A DNA stretch of 9,779 bases from JAKBCQ01 sp021807585. Lineage in GTDB: Bacteria > Planctomycetota > Planctomycetia > Isosphaerales > Isosphaeraceae. How positions within the stretch are numbered: the first letter of the stretch is position 1; each line of letters starts with the position of its first letter. Where the stretch lies: the NCBI GenBank assembly GCA_027325115.1, contig DAHWFG010000090.1:1-9779 (forward strand), given 5' to 3'. A program made the position numbers and the translations under genes. Under the pieces are notes generated by a model. The model was not told the DNA's origin. It saw only the letters and a program-made list of their open reading frames with translations, and ran no database searches. Of this stretch, positions 1 through 5,515 are shown piece by piece.

Positions 1-71
1 AGCGACTTGAGGAGATTACGGATCGGCTGATCACCGCCGTGAGTTGGAATGAAGCGATTGGCGAAACCTGA
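1..71 (+). CDS. C-terminal end of a DUF4351-like gene (copy A, 5' part outside window)
   Basis: Only the last 22 complete codons and the stop (TGA at 69-71) are inside the window; the reading frame starts at position 3. The encoded tail (EEITDRLITAVSWNEAIGET) is identical to the last residues of the complete copy at 102-410, and the DNA here matches 340-410 base for base. This is therefore the end of a tandem paralogue whose 5' part lies upstream of position 1. The type of tail (an Ile/Leu-rich helix pair ending in a Trp-containing segment) fits DUF4351-type C-termini of Rpn/PD-(D/E)XK transposase-related proteins. That family assignment is an inference from memory and was not searched. Confidence 0.7.
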   Translation, partial: RLEEITDRLITAVSWNEAIGET

Positions 72-167
72 TCTCGATCCGGCCGGGGAGCTTCAAAAAC
101 GATGAGCATTCTTGAAGAGTCGTCGTATGTTCGGATCTGGCTCGATAAAGGCAGGGACGAGGGTAAG
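1..167 (+). repeat. Direct repeat, copy 1 (tandem duplication, period 339)
   Basis: Positions 1-167 match 340-504 with only two differences: a 2-base indel in the A-run just before the ATG (CAAAAAC here, CAAAC in copy 2) and one G/A substitution (GCAGGGAC versus GCAGAGAC). The repeat contains the gene's 3' end, the spacer with the ribosome binding site, and the first 22 codons of the next copy. It probably extends left of position 1. The near identity, including non-coding bases, points to a very recent duplication. Confidence 0.95.
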
Positions 168-410
168 AAAGAAGGCAAGCTCGAAGGCATGCTCGAAGGC
201 AAACTCGAAGGCATGCTCGAAGGCAAGCTCGAGGGCAAGCTTGAGGAGGCTCGAGCCATCATCCTCCGATTGGGACGAAGACGATTCGGGGAGCCCGACT
301 CGTCGCTTCTCTCAAAACTCGAATCGATCGAAGCGATCGAGCGACTTGAGGAGATTACGGATCGGCTGATCACCGCCGTGAGTTGGAATGAAGCGATTGG
401 CGAAACCTGA
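102..410 (+). CDS. Small DUF4351-like protein with GKLE/GMLE tetrapeptide repeats (copy B)
   Basis: This 102-residue protein has three visible parts. Residues 1-24 (MSILEESSYVRIWLDKGRDE...) resemble the segment that precedes the repeats in Rpn-family/DUF4351 proteins. Residues 22-49 are Gly-Lys/Met-Leu-Glu tetrapeptides (GKLE, GMLE, GKLE, GMLE, GKLE, GKLE) that should form a charged helix. Residues 50-102 (ARAIILRLGRRRFGEP..., then two short helices) match the DUF4351 pattern of a LxRRFG-like motif followed by ESIEAIERLEEI-type helices. Family members often carry an N-terminal PD-(D/E)XK nuclease domain, which is absent here, so this is either a stand-alone tail protein or a decayed remnant. 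The start is ATG at 102, with GGGGAG 11 bases upstream. It sits between two partial copies of itself on the opposite strand from the large operon. No signal peptide or membrane segment is seen. Function is unknown. Confidence 0.65.
   Translation: MSILEESSYVRIWLDKGRDEGKKEGKLEGMLEGKLEGMLEGKLEGKLEEARAIILRLGRRRFGEPDSSLLSKLESIEAIERLEEITDRLITAVSWNEAIGET
174..245 (+). repeat. 12-bp coding tandem repeat (6 units)
   Basis: Six consecutive 12-base units of the form GGCAAGCTCGAA / GGCATGCTCGAA encode Gly-Lys-Leu-Glu or Gly-Met-Leu-Glu. Units 1-4 alternate K/M/K/M, giving a higher-order 24-base period; units 5 and 6 are both K. Differences between units are single bases, so the array is young and could change length by slippage in steps of four residues without breaking the frame. 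Confidence 0.95.
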
Positions 411-504
411 TCTCGATCCGGCCGGGGAGCTTCAAACGATGAGCATTCTTGAAGAGTCGTCGTATGTTCGGATCTGGCTCGATAAAGGCAGAGACGAGGG
501 TAAG
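340..504 (+). repeat. Direct repeat, copy 2
   Basis: Second copy of the repeat at 1-167. Similarity stops sharply after GAGGGTAAG at 504, just before the point where copy B begins its GKLE-coding repeat array. The breakpoint is therefore next to the 12-bp repeats. This fits a recombination or deletion event at the repeat array that truncated copy C. Confidence 0.95.
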
Positions 505-543
505 TATGAGCACGAACGATTGGCCGGCGCTATTCAGGCCTAA
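439..543 (+). pseudogene. Truncated copy C of the DUF4351-like gene
   Basis: The ATG at 439 opens a frame whose first 22 residues equal those of copy B. The sequence then switches to an unrelated 12-residue tail (YEHERLAGAIQA) and stops at TAA 541-543, for 34 residues in all. The tetrapeptide array and the C-terminal DUF4351-like part are missing. GGGGAG lies 9 bases before the ATG, so it could still be translated, but it is best read as a broken copy. The unrelated tail and the following 100 bases may be remnants of whatever originally flanked the array; I do not recognise them. Confidence 0.7.
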
Positions 544-550
544 GGCCTGA
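534..550. other. Perfect short inverted repeat around the copy C stop codon
   Basis: TCAGGCC-TAA-GGCCTGA forms a 7-base-pair stem with a 3-base loop, and the loop is the TAA stop of the truncated copy C. Neither strand has a T-run after the stem, so it does not look like a standard intrinsic terminator. It lies between convergent genes, where a bidirectional hairpin could still mark transcript ends. Confidence 0.6.
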
Positions 551-652
551 GATATCAAAGCCTTCGCCCTGAACGTCGTCGGACGGAAGGATCGTCTCGA
601 ATCGCGCATTTCGTACGACGTCTCTATTGAACGGACCCCCATCCAATCTGAC
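544..652. other. Intergenic spacer between convergent genes
   Basis: 109 bases separate the end of truncated copy C (+) from the stop of the BatA-type gene (-). Apart from the left arm shared with the inverted repeat, no clear terminator with a T-run, promoter or small gene was recognised. In frame with copy C, the sequence after TAA stays open for a further stretch up to a TGA near 628, but the peptide is not recognisable. Confidence 0.5.
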
Positions 653-2752
653 CTAGATGTATACCTTTTTGTTGTAAATATACCATTCAATCATAACGAC
701 CGCGAGCGCCGCGGCGGCGAGCCACGGCCACCATTCGCTACGTTCGGTCGTCACACCGATGCGCTTTCCCTCGACAGGGCTGTAGCCGATCTTGATCCGA
801 TACCGCTCGGCCTCATCGGCGGGAACGCCTTCGGGAACGAGCCCGCGGGTCGCAATGTCGCTCTCGCGCGGGTCGAAAAGGTTCACCGCGAACGCCTCGT
901 GATCGTTCTCGCCCCGCGTTGCGTAATAAATCCCGCTCCGATCGGCTTGATTGTAAATGAACGTCTCTTGCGTCGATCGCTTGACGGTCGATCTCGATCC
1001 GTCCGGCGCGGTCACTTCGATCCGATCGACAAGCGCGCCGACACGAAGAATCACGGGACGGCCTGGAGCGTGCACGCGATCCCCCGCGCTGGTCGTCGGA
1101 TCGCCCAACACGTTCAAACAATTGTATAAAAATAAAGGGAAACTGATTTTGAGCGGCCAGTTGGTGTTGAACTCGGTCCCTTCGACGAGCGGGAACGACA
1201 CGACGACGTCGCGATACCCCGACCTCGGCGCGACAAACGCGAGCGGGCCGAGATTACTTCCGATCAAGGGAATCGTTCCGGGAGGAAGATCGATTGTTTG
1301 CGCTTTTTGGACGAAGACCGTCGGAAGATCGCGGATGAATTGCATCAGCGGGTGAGTCGTATCCCAATCGAGAATCACCGGGTGATCGATCGGCTTGGGG
1401 TTGTCGTAGACCGCCCCGGGAGGGAACGCGCCTAGGTAAAGCGCGTCGGCCTCGGGCGCGGTTTTGGGGCGAAAGTTCTCATAAATGATCCAATCATATT
1501 CTCCTCCCGCAACCTGACGCTCGACGGGCGCCTTGTCGTATTCGTCGGGCTTGACGACCGTGAAATCGGCTTCCTGAAGCGTGACGGGGGTTTTGAGCGT
1601 ATCGATCAGATAACGATCCCCCGAGGTGACGATCAGCACCTTCGACCGGCGCGGCTCGCTCACGACCGCGAACGCTCGATTATCAAGCGGTTGCGCGTCT
1701 TTCACGTCGATGCGAACCTCGAGTTCCATCGCCCCCGAATCGGGTAGGTCGAATTTGAACGATTGATCCGCCTGCGCCGCGATCTCGAGCCCGACCGCGT
1801 CGAGCAGCGAACCGGGCGAATTGGGCTTCGTTGAATCATGTTTGTACAATTTGGCTTCGATCGTCGCCCCCTCGCCGCGATAATTATGAATTCGTCCGAA
1901 GATCTGGAACTGATCGGTTTTTTCATCGTCGCGGCGGGTTTGAAGCGCGACGATCGCGACGTTGTCGGACGGATTGGGCGGCTGTTTCCCCTCGACGACG
2001 GGGGTTTTCTCGGCGGCGTCGACTTTGCGGGGAGCTCGCGGGGGCTTGCCGACGACGACGATCGACGCCTGGAGATTGCCGAGGCTGAACCCCTCGACGT
2101 CGTCGAAACCGCCGTCGGTCAGCATGACGAGTTTGGGAGGGACCTCCGCGGTCACGACGGTCCCCTCTTCAAATTGACGCGACGGATTCGCGAGTCCCGC
2201 GGCGACCTCGAGCGCCTCGCGCGGAGAGGTCGACCCCTCGCTCGCCGCGATACGAGCGATCGCGCCGCGCAACACCCCTTTGTTCGACGTGTAACTCGCC
2301 TCGACTTTGGCGCGATCGTTAAAAGATATAATCATTGCTAGATCACTCGCGTTCATACCGTCGACGACTTTACGCGCCTCGGTCTTCGCGAGTTCGAGCC
2401 GCGGCGACCCCGCGTCGGTCGCAGACATGCTCATCGAATTATCGATCACGATCACGTACTTTTGACGTTCGTTGTAAAAGCCTTTCGACCGCGGTCCCGC
2501 GAGCGCGAACATCGCCAGAAAGATAATCAACAATTGTAAAAACAAAAGGATGTTTCGGCGCAATCGCTGGAACAGGCTGTTGACGTGCAGGTCCTCCATG
2601 CTGCGGCGCCATAAGAGCGTGCTCGGCACCCGCGCCGGGCGGCGTTTGAGCTTGAGAAAATAGAGTGCGATGAGCGCGACGGGAACGCCCGCGAGCGCCG
2701 CCCACCGCGCCGGATCGAGCGGCGTATGAAAGTATTCGTGAAAGCTTTCCAT
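653..2752 (-). CDS. BatA-type vWA membrane protein
   Basis: 699 residues; the last gene of the operon. The N-terminus matches the aerotolerance-regulator (BatA) N-terminal domain: helix 1 at about 16-34, a very basic cytosolic loop with LKLKRRP...VPSTLLWRRS and NSLFQRLRRN at about 33-67, and helix 2 at about 68-86 ending in ALAGPR. A vWA domain follows, with the MIDAS motif DNSMS (D104, S106, S108), a candidate Thr near 175, and LTDGG with D213. A Lys/Pro-rich linker (about 238-263) leads to a long beta-rich region. A C-terminal helix (about 674-692) ends in a short basic tail. The charge pattern puts the vWA domain outside the cytosol (inference). The start at 2752 is supported by GGAG 8 bases upstream. 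As a BatA-like partner of the MoxR protein in this cluster, it is probably a metal-dependent adhesion or scaffold module. The exact role is unknown, and it is roughly twice as long as a classic BatA. Confidence 0.9.
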   Translation of the reverse strand: MESFHEYFHTPLDPARWAALAGVPVALIALYFLKLKRRPARVPSTLLWRRSMEDLHVNSLFQRLRRNILLFLQLLIIFLAMFALAGPRSKGFYNERQKYVIVIDNSMSMSATDAGSPRLELAKTEARKVVDGMNASDLAMIISFNDRAKVEASYTSNKGVLRGAIARIAASEGSTSPREALEVAAGLANPSRQFEEGTVVTAEVPPKLVMLTDGGFDDVEGFSLGNLQASIVVVGKPPRAPRKVDAAEKTPVVEGKQPPNPSDNVAIVALQTRRDDEKTDQFQIFGRIHNYRGEGATIEAKLYKHDSTKPNSPGSLLDAVGLEIAAQADQSFKFDLPDSGAMELEVRIDVKDAQPLDNRAFAVVSEPRRSKVLIVTSGDRYLIDTLKTPVTLQEADFTVVKPDEYDKAPVERQVAGGEYDWIIYENFRPKTAPEADALYLGAFPPGAVYDNPKPIDHPVILDWDTTHPLMQFIRDLPTVFVQKAQTIDLPPGTIPLIGSNLGPLAFVAPRSGYRDVVVSFPLVEGTEFNTNWPLKISFPLFLYNCLNVLGDPTTSAGDRVHAPGRPVILRVGALVDRIEVTAPDGSRSTVKRSTQETFIYNQADRSGIYYATRGENDHEAFAVNLFDPRESDIATRGLVPEGVPADEAERYRIKIGYSPVEGKRIGVTTERSEWWPWLAAAALAVVMIEWYIYNKKVYI

Positions 2753-2820
2753 CGATCCCGCTCCGTTCGCTCGAAGGTTGAATCCGATTCGGCGTCGATC
2801 TCGTTCGCCTTAAGGTTCGC

Positions 2821-2997
2821 TTACGGCTCGGAGTCTTCGTCGCGCGTGTTCGCCGCGATTTTCTTCTCTTTGACGATCTGCTTGATCGCGACGACGACGG
2901 TGTAGCCGATGAGCGCGGCGATCACTCCGTAAAAGATCCAGCCGTTTCGCACGTCGCCCGTCAACTGAAACAACTTGCCGAAGAGAACCGCGTTCAT
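2821..2997 (-). CDS. 58-residue single-pass membrane protein
   Basis: This short gene starts at ATG 2997-2995, which overlaps the TGA stop of the DUF58 gene (2996-2994) in an ATGA arrangement, and ends at TAA 2823-2821. The product begins MNAVLFGKLFQLTGD, has one hydrophobic helix at about residues 20-38 (WIFYGVIAALIGYTVVVAI), and continues with a basic stretch (KQIVKEKK) and an acidic tail (DEDSEP). Positive-inside charge suggests the C-terminus is cytosolic. No Shine-Dalgarno is obvious, so translation probably depends on coupling to the DUF58 gene. Stop-free frame, clean membrane topology and the exact overlap argue that it is real. It has no recognised family. A plausible role is a small accessory subunit anchoring DUF58/MoxR to the BatA-type protein encoded 68 bases downstream (inference). 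Confidence 0.8.
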   Translation of the reverse strand: MNAVLFGKLFQLTGDVRNGWIFYGVIAALIGYTVVVAIKQIVKEKKIAANTRDEDSEP

Positions 2998-3884
2998 CGC
3001 ACCAGGCCCCGCTCGCGCAGATAATTGAGCACGAGTTTATCAAAAGGGTTTTGATTCGTTGTGAAAATGTACGTGATCCCTCGTTTGGAGCACCACTCTT
3101 TGAGCCCCAGTGTGAATCCGTCGAGGGTTCTTTTGTAGCGATCGAGGAGGGGCGCGCTCATCGTGATTTCGGCGACGTCGTCGTCTTCGCAATCGACCAG
3201 GCGGAGATCGCCGGTGAATTCGGGTTCGACTTCTTCGCGGGAAAGCACCTGGATCGCGTAGATGTCGAGATCTCGCGCCAAAAGATAACGAAGCGCCGAT
3301 TCATAGCCGCCTTTATCGAGAAAATCGGAGACGACGACGACGACCCCCTTTTGGGGGTGCTTGATCGCGAACTCTTTGGCCGCGGCCGTCAGATCGCTGC
3401 CGCCGTCGGCCTCGATCGACTCGAGATGATCGATCACGCGCCTCATCTGCGACCGGCCTCGAACGCTCGGAGTCGGCCTGCCGAGCGCCGTCGAGAACGA
3501 TTCGACGACCACGCGATCATGACACACGAGCCCGACGAACGCGAGCGCCGCTGCGACCTGCTTGGCGTATCTCAGCTTGGTCGGCGCGCCGAAATCCATC
3601 GAAAGACTGCTATCAACTAATAAATGGAAGTGAAGATCCTCCTCTTCCAAAAATAACTTGATAAAAAGCTTATCGAGCCTGCCGTAAACGTTCCAATCGA
3701 TGTGACGGACGTCGTCGCCCGCGACGTAGTTGCGGTGATCGGCGAATTCGACCGACGACCCGCGGCGCTTGCTTTTCCGCTCTCCCTTCATCCGACCCAA
3801 AAAGATTTTCCGACTCACAATCTCGAGCCGCTCGAGCTTGGCGAGAAAATCGGGATCCAGAAGCGGCTCTTCGGCGACTGCCAT
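2994..3884 (-). CDS. DUF58 domain protein (vWA-like MoxR partner)
   Basis: 296 residues, the usual size for soluble DUF58 proteins. The DUF58 signature is complete: RRGSSVEF (40-47), RNYVAGDD (51-58), R60, then HIDW (61-64) and FLEEEDL (78-84). It runs straight into a vWA-type core with MIDAS DSSLS (D91, S93, S95), SDLT around 163-166 and VVVSDF (D187). No membrane helix or signal peptide is seen, so it should be cytosolic. DUF58 genes are typically encoded next to MoxR ATPases and vWA membrane proteins, as here, and are thought to act in the same chaperone-like complex. The start at 3884 is fixed by a strong purine-rich site (AGAGGGAAGAG, core 7 bases from the ATG). Its stop overlaps the start of the next small gene by four bases, indicating translational coupling. 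Confidence 0.95.
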   Translation of the reverse strand: MAVAEEPLLDPDFLAKLERLEIVSRKIFLGRMKGERKSKRRGSSVEFADHRNYVAGDDVRHIDWNVYGRLDKLFIKLFLEEEDLHFHLLVDSSLSMDFGAPTKLRYAKQVAAALAFVGLVCHDRVVVESFSTALGRPTPSVRGRSQMRRVIDHLESIEADGGSDLTAAAKEFAIKHPQKGVVVVVSDFLDKGGYESALRYLLARDLDIYAIQVLSREEVEPEFTGDLRLVDCEDDDVAEITMSAPLLDRYKRTLDGFTLGLKEWCSKRGITYIFTTNQNPFDKLVLNYLRERGLVR

Positions 3885-3891
3885 CGTCTCT

Positions 3892-3898
3892 TCCCTCT
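3892..3898 (-). promoter_or_regulatory. Ribosome binding site of the DUF58 gene
   Basis: On the minus strand AGAGGGA lies 7 bases before the ATG at 3884, inside a longer purine run (GAGAGGGAAGAG). It supports this start over any internal ATG. Confidence 0.7.
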
Positions 3899-3945
3899 CG
3901 TTTCCCCACGATCCGGTTTCGATTCGCCAGAGGATAAAATATCGA

Positions 3946-4308
3946 TTAAAAGAACATATCAGATATTTTAAATAAAATAAGCATCGCCCCCGCCGCCGCC
4001 CCGAGCCCGACCGTCCAGGGGACGAGCGCCGCGACGAACGTGATCCAGCGGAGCTTCATGCTCGCCGCGGGATGCCGATGCAGATACGCGACCGCGGTGT
4101 ACCAGCTTTCGACGAAGACGAGCGTCCCGCCGAGCGCCGTGAGGATCGCGAGCGTCGGCTCGAAAAACGACGCCAACAACGATCCCGCGGCGACGATCAG
4201 CCCGAACGTCGCCAGGCACGCGAAATCGGCCTTCGTCCAGATCATCCGCTCGCTCGCGGGGGTTCCCAGCGCGACGGGCGCGGGAGGCGGATCGTAAATG
4301 TCTCGCAT
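3946..4308 (-). CDS. 120-residue three-helix membrane protein
   Basis: I do not recognise a family. The protein has a Pro-rich hydrophilic start (MRDIYDPPPAPVALGTPASE), then three hydrophobic segments at about 28-47, 51-72 and 88-113. A basic loop (YLHRHPAASMKLR, about 75-87) lies between helices 2 and 3. Positive-inside charge predicts a cytosolic N-terminus, a very short outer loop between helices 1 and 2 and an outward C-terminus. The frame is stop-free and uses the same GC-rich codons as its neighbours. AGGA lies about 10 bases before the ATG at 4308. It lies between the MoxR and DUF58 genes with gaps of 91 and 61 bases, so it is probably co-transcribed. A membrane accessory subunit of the MoxR/vWA complex is the simplest inference. 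Confidence 0.8.
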   Translation of the reverse strand: MRDIYDPPPAPVALGTPASERMIWTKADFACLATFGLIVAAGSLLASFFEPTLAILTALGGTLVFVESWYTAVAYLHRHPAASMKLRWITFVAALVPWTVGLGAAAGAMLILFKISDMFF

Positions 4309-4356
4309 CGTCGTCTTATCCTATGCTGAAAATATCATGATTTTATGCTTTGATAT

Positions 4357-4399
4357 GCCGCGGTCGATCGATCGCTCGCCGCTCGGTCGACCTCGCGGC
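4357..4399 (-). other. Stem-loop immediately after the MoxR stop codon
   Basis: On the minus strand the sequence after TAG reads GCCGC-GA-GGTCGA, then a 19-base loop, then TCGACC-GCGGC. This gives an 11-base-pair stem with a 2-base bulge. No T-run follows, so it is not a canonical intrinsic terminator. A role in 3'-end protection of the upstream message, or in partial attenuation before the 120-residue membrane protein gene, is possible. The stem is seen directly; function is inferred. Confidence 0.5.
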
Positions 4400-5428
4400 C
4401 TAGCCCGCCTTGGCGGGGACGAGATCGACGGCTTTATCGGGAACCGAATCGAGGATTTTGAGCAGAACCTCGTCGCATTCGACCCCCTCGGCCTGGGCCT
4501 CGAAGTTGAGCAGCACGCGATGTCTCAGCGCCGGAAGATAGACGCGACGGAGATCCTCGAAGCCCACGTTGTAGCGGGCGTCGAGGAGCGCGCGAACTTT
4601 CGCCGCGAGCACCAGCGTCTGGACGCCGCGCGGGCTCGAACCCCATCGGATGTATTTATTGGTAACATCCGTTGCGAACGGTCCGTCGGGGTGGGTCGCG
4701 AGCGCCAGCCGGATCGCGTAATCCTGCACGTGGGGCGCGATCAACACCTCACGCACCAGCGCCTGCATCCGCAGCAACGTCGCTCCGTCGATCACCTTCT
4801 CGGCTCTCGGATTGTCGCTCCGCGTCGTCCGGTCGAGGATCAGCGCCAGCTCCTCCCGTGTCGAATAACCGACAACCAACTTGAACATAAAACGATCAAG
4901 TTGCGCCTCGGGGAGAGGATACGTTCCCTCCTGTTCGATCGGGTTTTGCGTGGCCATCACGAAGAACGGCTCGCCGAGTTTATGGATGACTCCGCCGACG
5001 GTCACCGAGTGTTCCTGCATCGCCTCGAGCAGCGCCGATTGCGTTTTGGGGGTTGCGCGGTTGATCTCGTCGGCGAGAACGATCCGCGAGAAGATCGGTC
5101 CTCGTTGAAACTCGAAGATTCGCCTGCCGTCGGGCGCCTCCATCACGACGTTCGTTCCCAATATATCCGCGGGCATCAAATCGGGGGTGAATTGGATGCG
5201 ATTGAAATCGAGCGCAACGGTGTCGGCGAGCGTCCGCACCAACAACGTTTTACCAAGCCCCGGAACCCCCTCCAACAAAGCGTGACCACCCACAAACAAA
5301 CACGTGAGAATGCCGTGCACAATCTCCTCGTGGCCGACGATCACCTTGGCGATCTCGCCCTTCACTCCGGCGTACGCCGCACGAAACGCGTCGGCTCGCG
5401 CCTCCATCGATTCCGGGTCCGCGGTCAT
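4400..5428 (-). CDS. MoxR family AAA+ ATPase
   Basis: 342 residues, normal MoxR length. All AAA+ elements are present: Walker A GVPGLGKT (54-61), Walker B IVLADE (116-121), sensor 1 ATQNP (159-163) and an arginine finger in QLDRF (R179). The sensor 2 region GSSPRG (263-268, R267) lies in the C-terminal helical lid. The MoxR-specific segment QGTYPLPEAQLDRF-like is seen as QEGTYPLPEAQLDRF (167-180). MoxR proteins are hexameric ATPases that remodel or mature partner proteins, usually through vWA-domain adaptors, and here the gene is followed and preceded by such proteins. No signal peptide is seen, so it is cytosolic. The start at 5428 has AAAGGA 8 bases upstream. The same ATG overlaps the stop of a possible 29-codon reading frame (ATGA). 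Confidence 0.97.
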   Translation of the reverse strand: MTADPESMEARADAFRAAYAGVKGEIAKVIVGHEEIVHGILTCLFVGGHALLEGVPGLGKTLLVRTLADTVALDFNRIQFTPDLMPADILGTNVVMEAPDGRRIFEFQRGPIFSRIVLADEINRATPKTQSALLEAMQEHSVTVGGVIHKLGEPFFVMATQNPIEQEGTYPLPEAQLDRFMFKLVVGYSTREELALILDRTTRSDNPRAEKVIDGATLLRMQALVREVLIAPHVQDYAIRLALATHPDGPFATDVTNKYIRWGSSPRGVQTLVLAAKVRALLDARYNVGFEDLRRVYLPALRHRVLLNFEAQAEGVECDEVLLKILDSVPDKAVDLVPAKAG

Positions 5429-5514
5429 CGCGATCGTCCTTTCTTGGAAACGAATCGAAACCTCGTGATGTCCTTCAAGAATGTTCTTCTTATCTGAATC
5501 ATGTATTTGTTCAT
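5425..5514 (-). CDS. Possible 29-residue basic linker peptide
   Basis: The 87 bases between the large vWA gene and MoxR contain one open frame that fills them exactly. Its ATG (5514-5512) follows the vWA stop by one base (TGACATG), and its TGA (5427-5425) overlaps the MoxR ATG (ATGA). The peptide starts MNKYMIQIRRTFLKD, is Arg/Lys-rich and ends KKGRSR. A purine-rich stretch (GAGGAAGGGAAG), part of the vWA gene's last codons, lies just before its ATG. It may be a real small protein, or a coupling frame that carries ribosomes from the vWA gene to MoxR. It may equally be chance, since MoxR has its own good ribosome binding site. Codon use is more AT-rich than in neighbouring genes, which weakens the case for a conserved protein. 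Confidence 0.35.
   Translation of the reverse strand: MNKYMIQIRRTFLKDITRFRFVSKKGRSR
5437..5442 (-). promoter_or_regulatory. Ribosome binding site of the MoxR gene
   Basis: AAAGGA on the minus strand, 8 bases before the ATG at 5428. It is the best Shine-Dalgarno match in the cluster and fixes the start. Confidence 0.7.
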
Positions 5515-5515
5515 G

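Noticed and set aside
1..543. CRISPR-like or insertion-sequence origin for the direct repeats
   Set aside because: The repeats cover coding sequence with a period of 339 bases, without spacers, terminal inverted repeats or a transposase. Tandem gene duplication explains them.
2810..3043. 77-codon minus-strand frame over the DUF58/BatA junction
   Set aside because: It is a different frame from the 58-residue membrane protein, which has the ATGA overlap and a clean helix. The 77-codon product is Arg-rich shadow sequence.
4404..4417. CCCGCC-TT-GGCGGG inverted repeat at the MoxR 3' end
   Set aside because: It lies within the last MoxR codons, has only a 2-base loop and no T-run, so it is not supportable as a terminator.
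4298..5497. 399-codon plus-strand open frame opposite MoxR
   Set aside because: The minus strand encodes MoxR with every AAA+ motif intact. The plus frame is an Arg/His-rich antisense shadow typical of GC-rich DNA.
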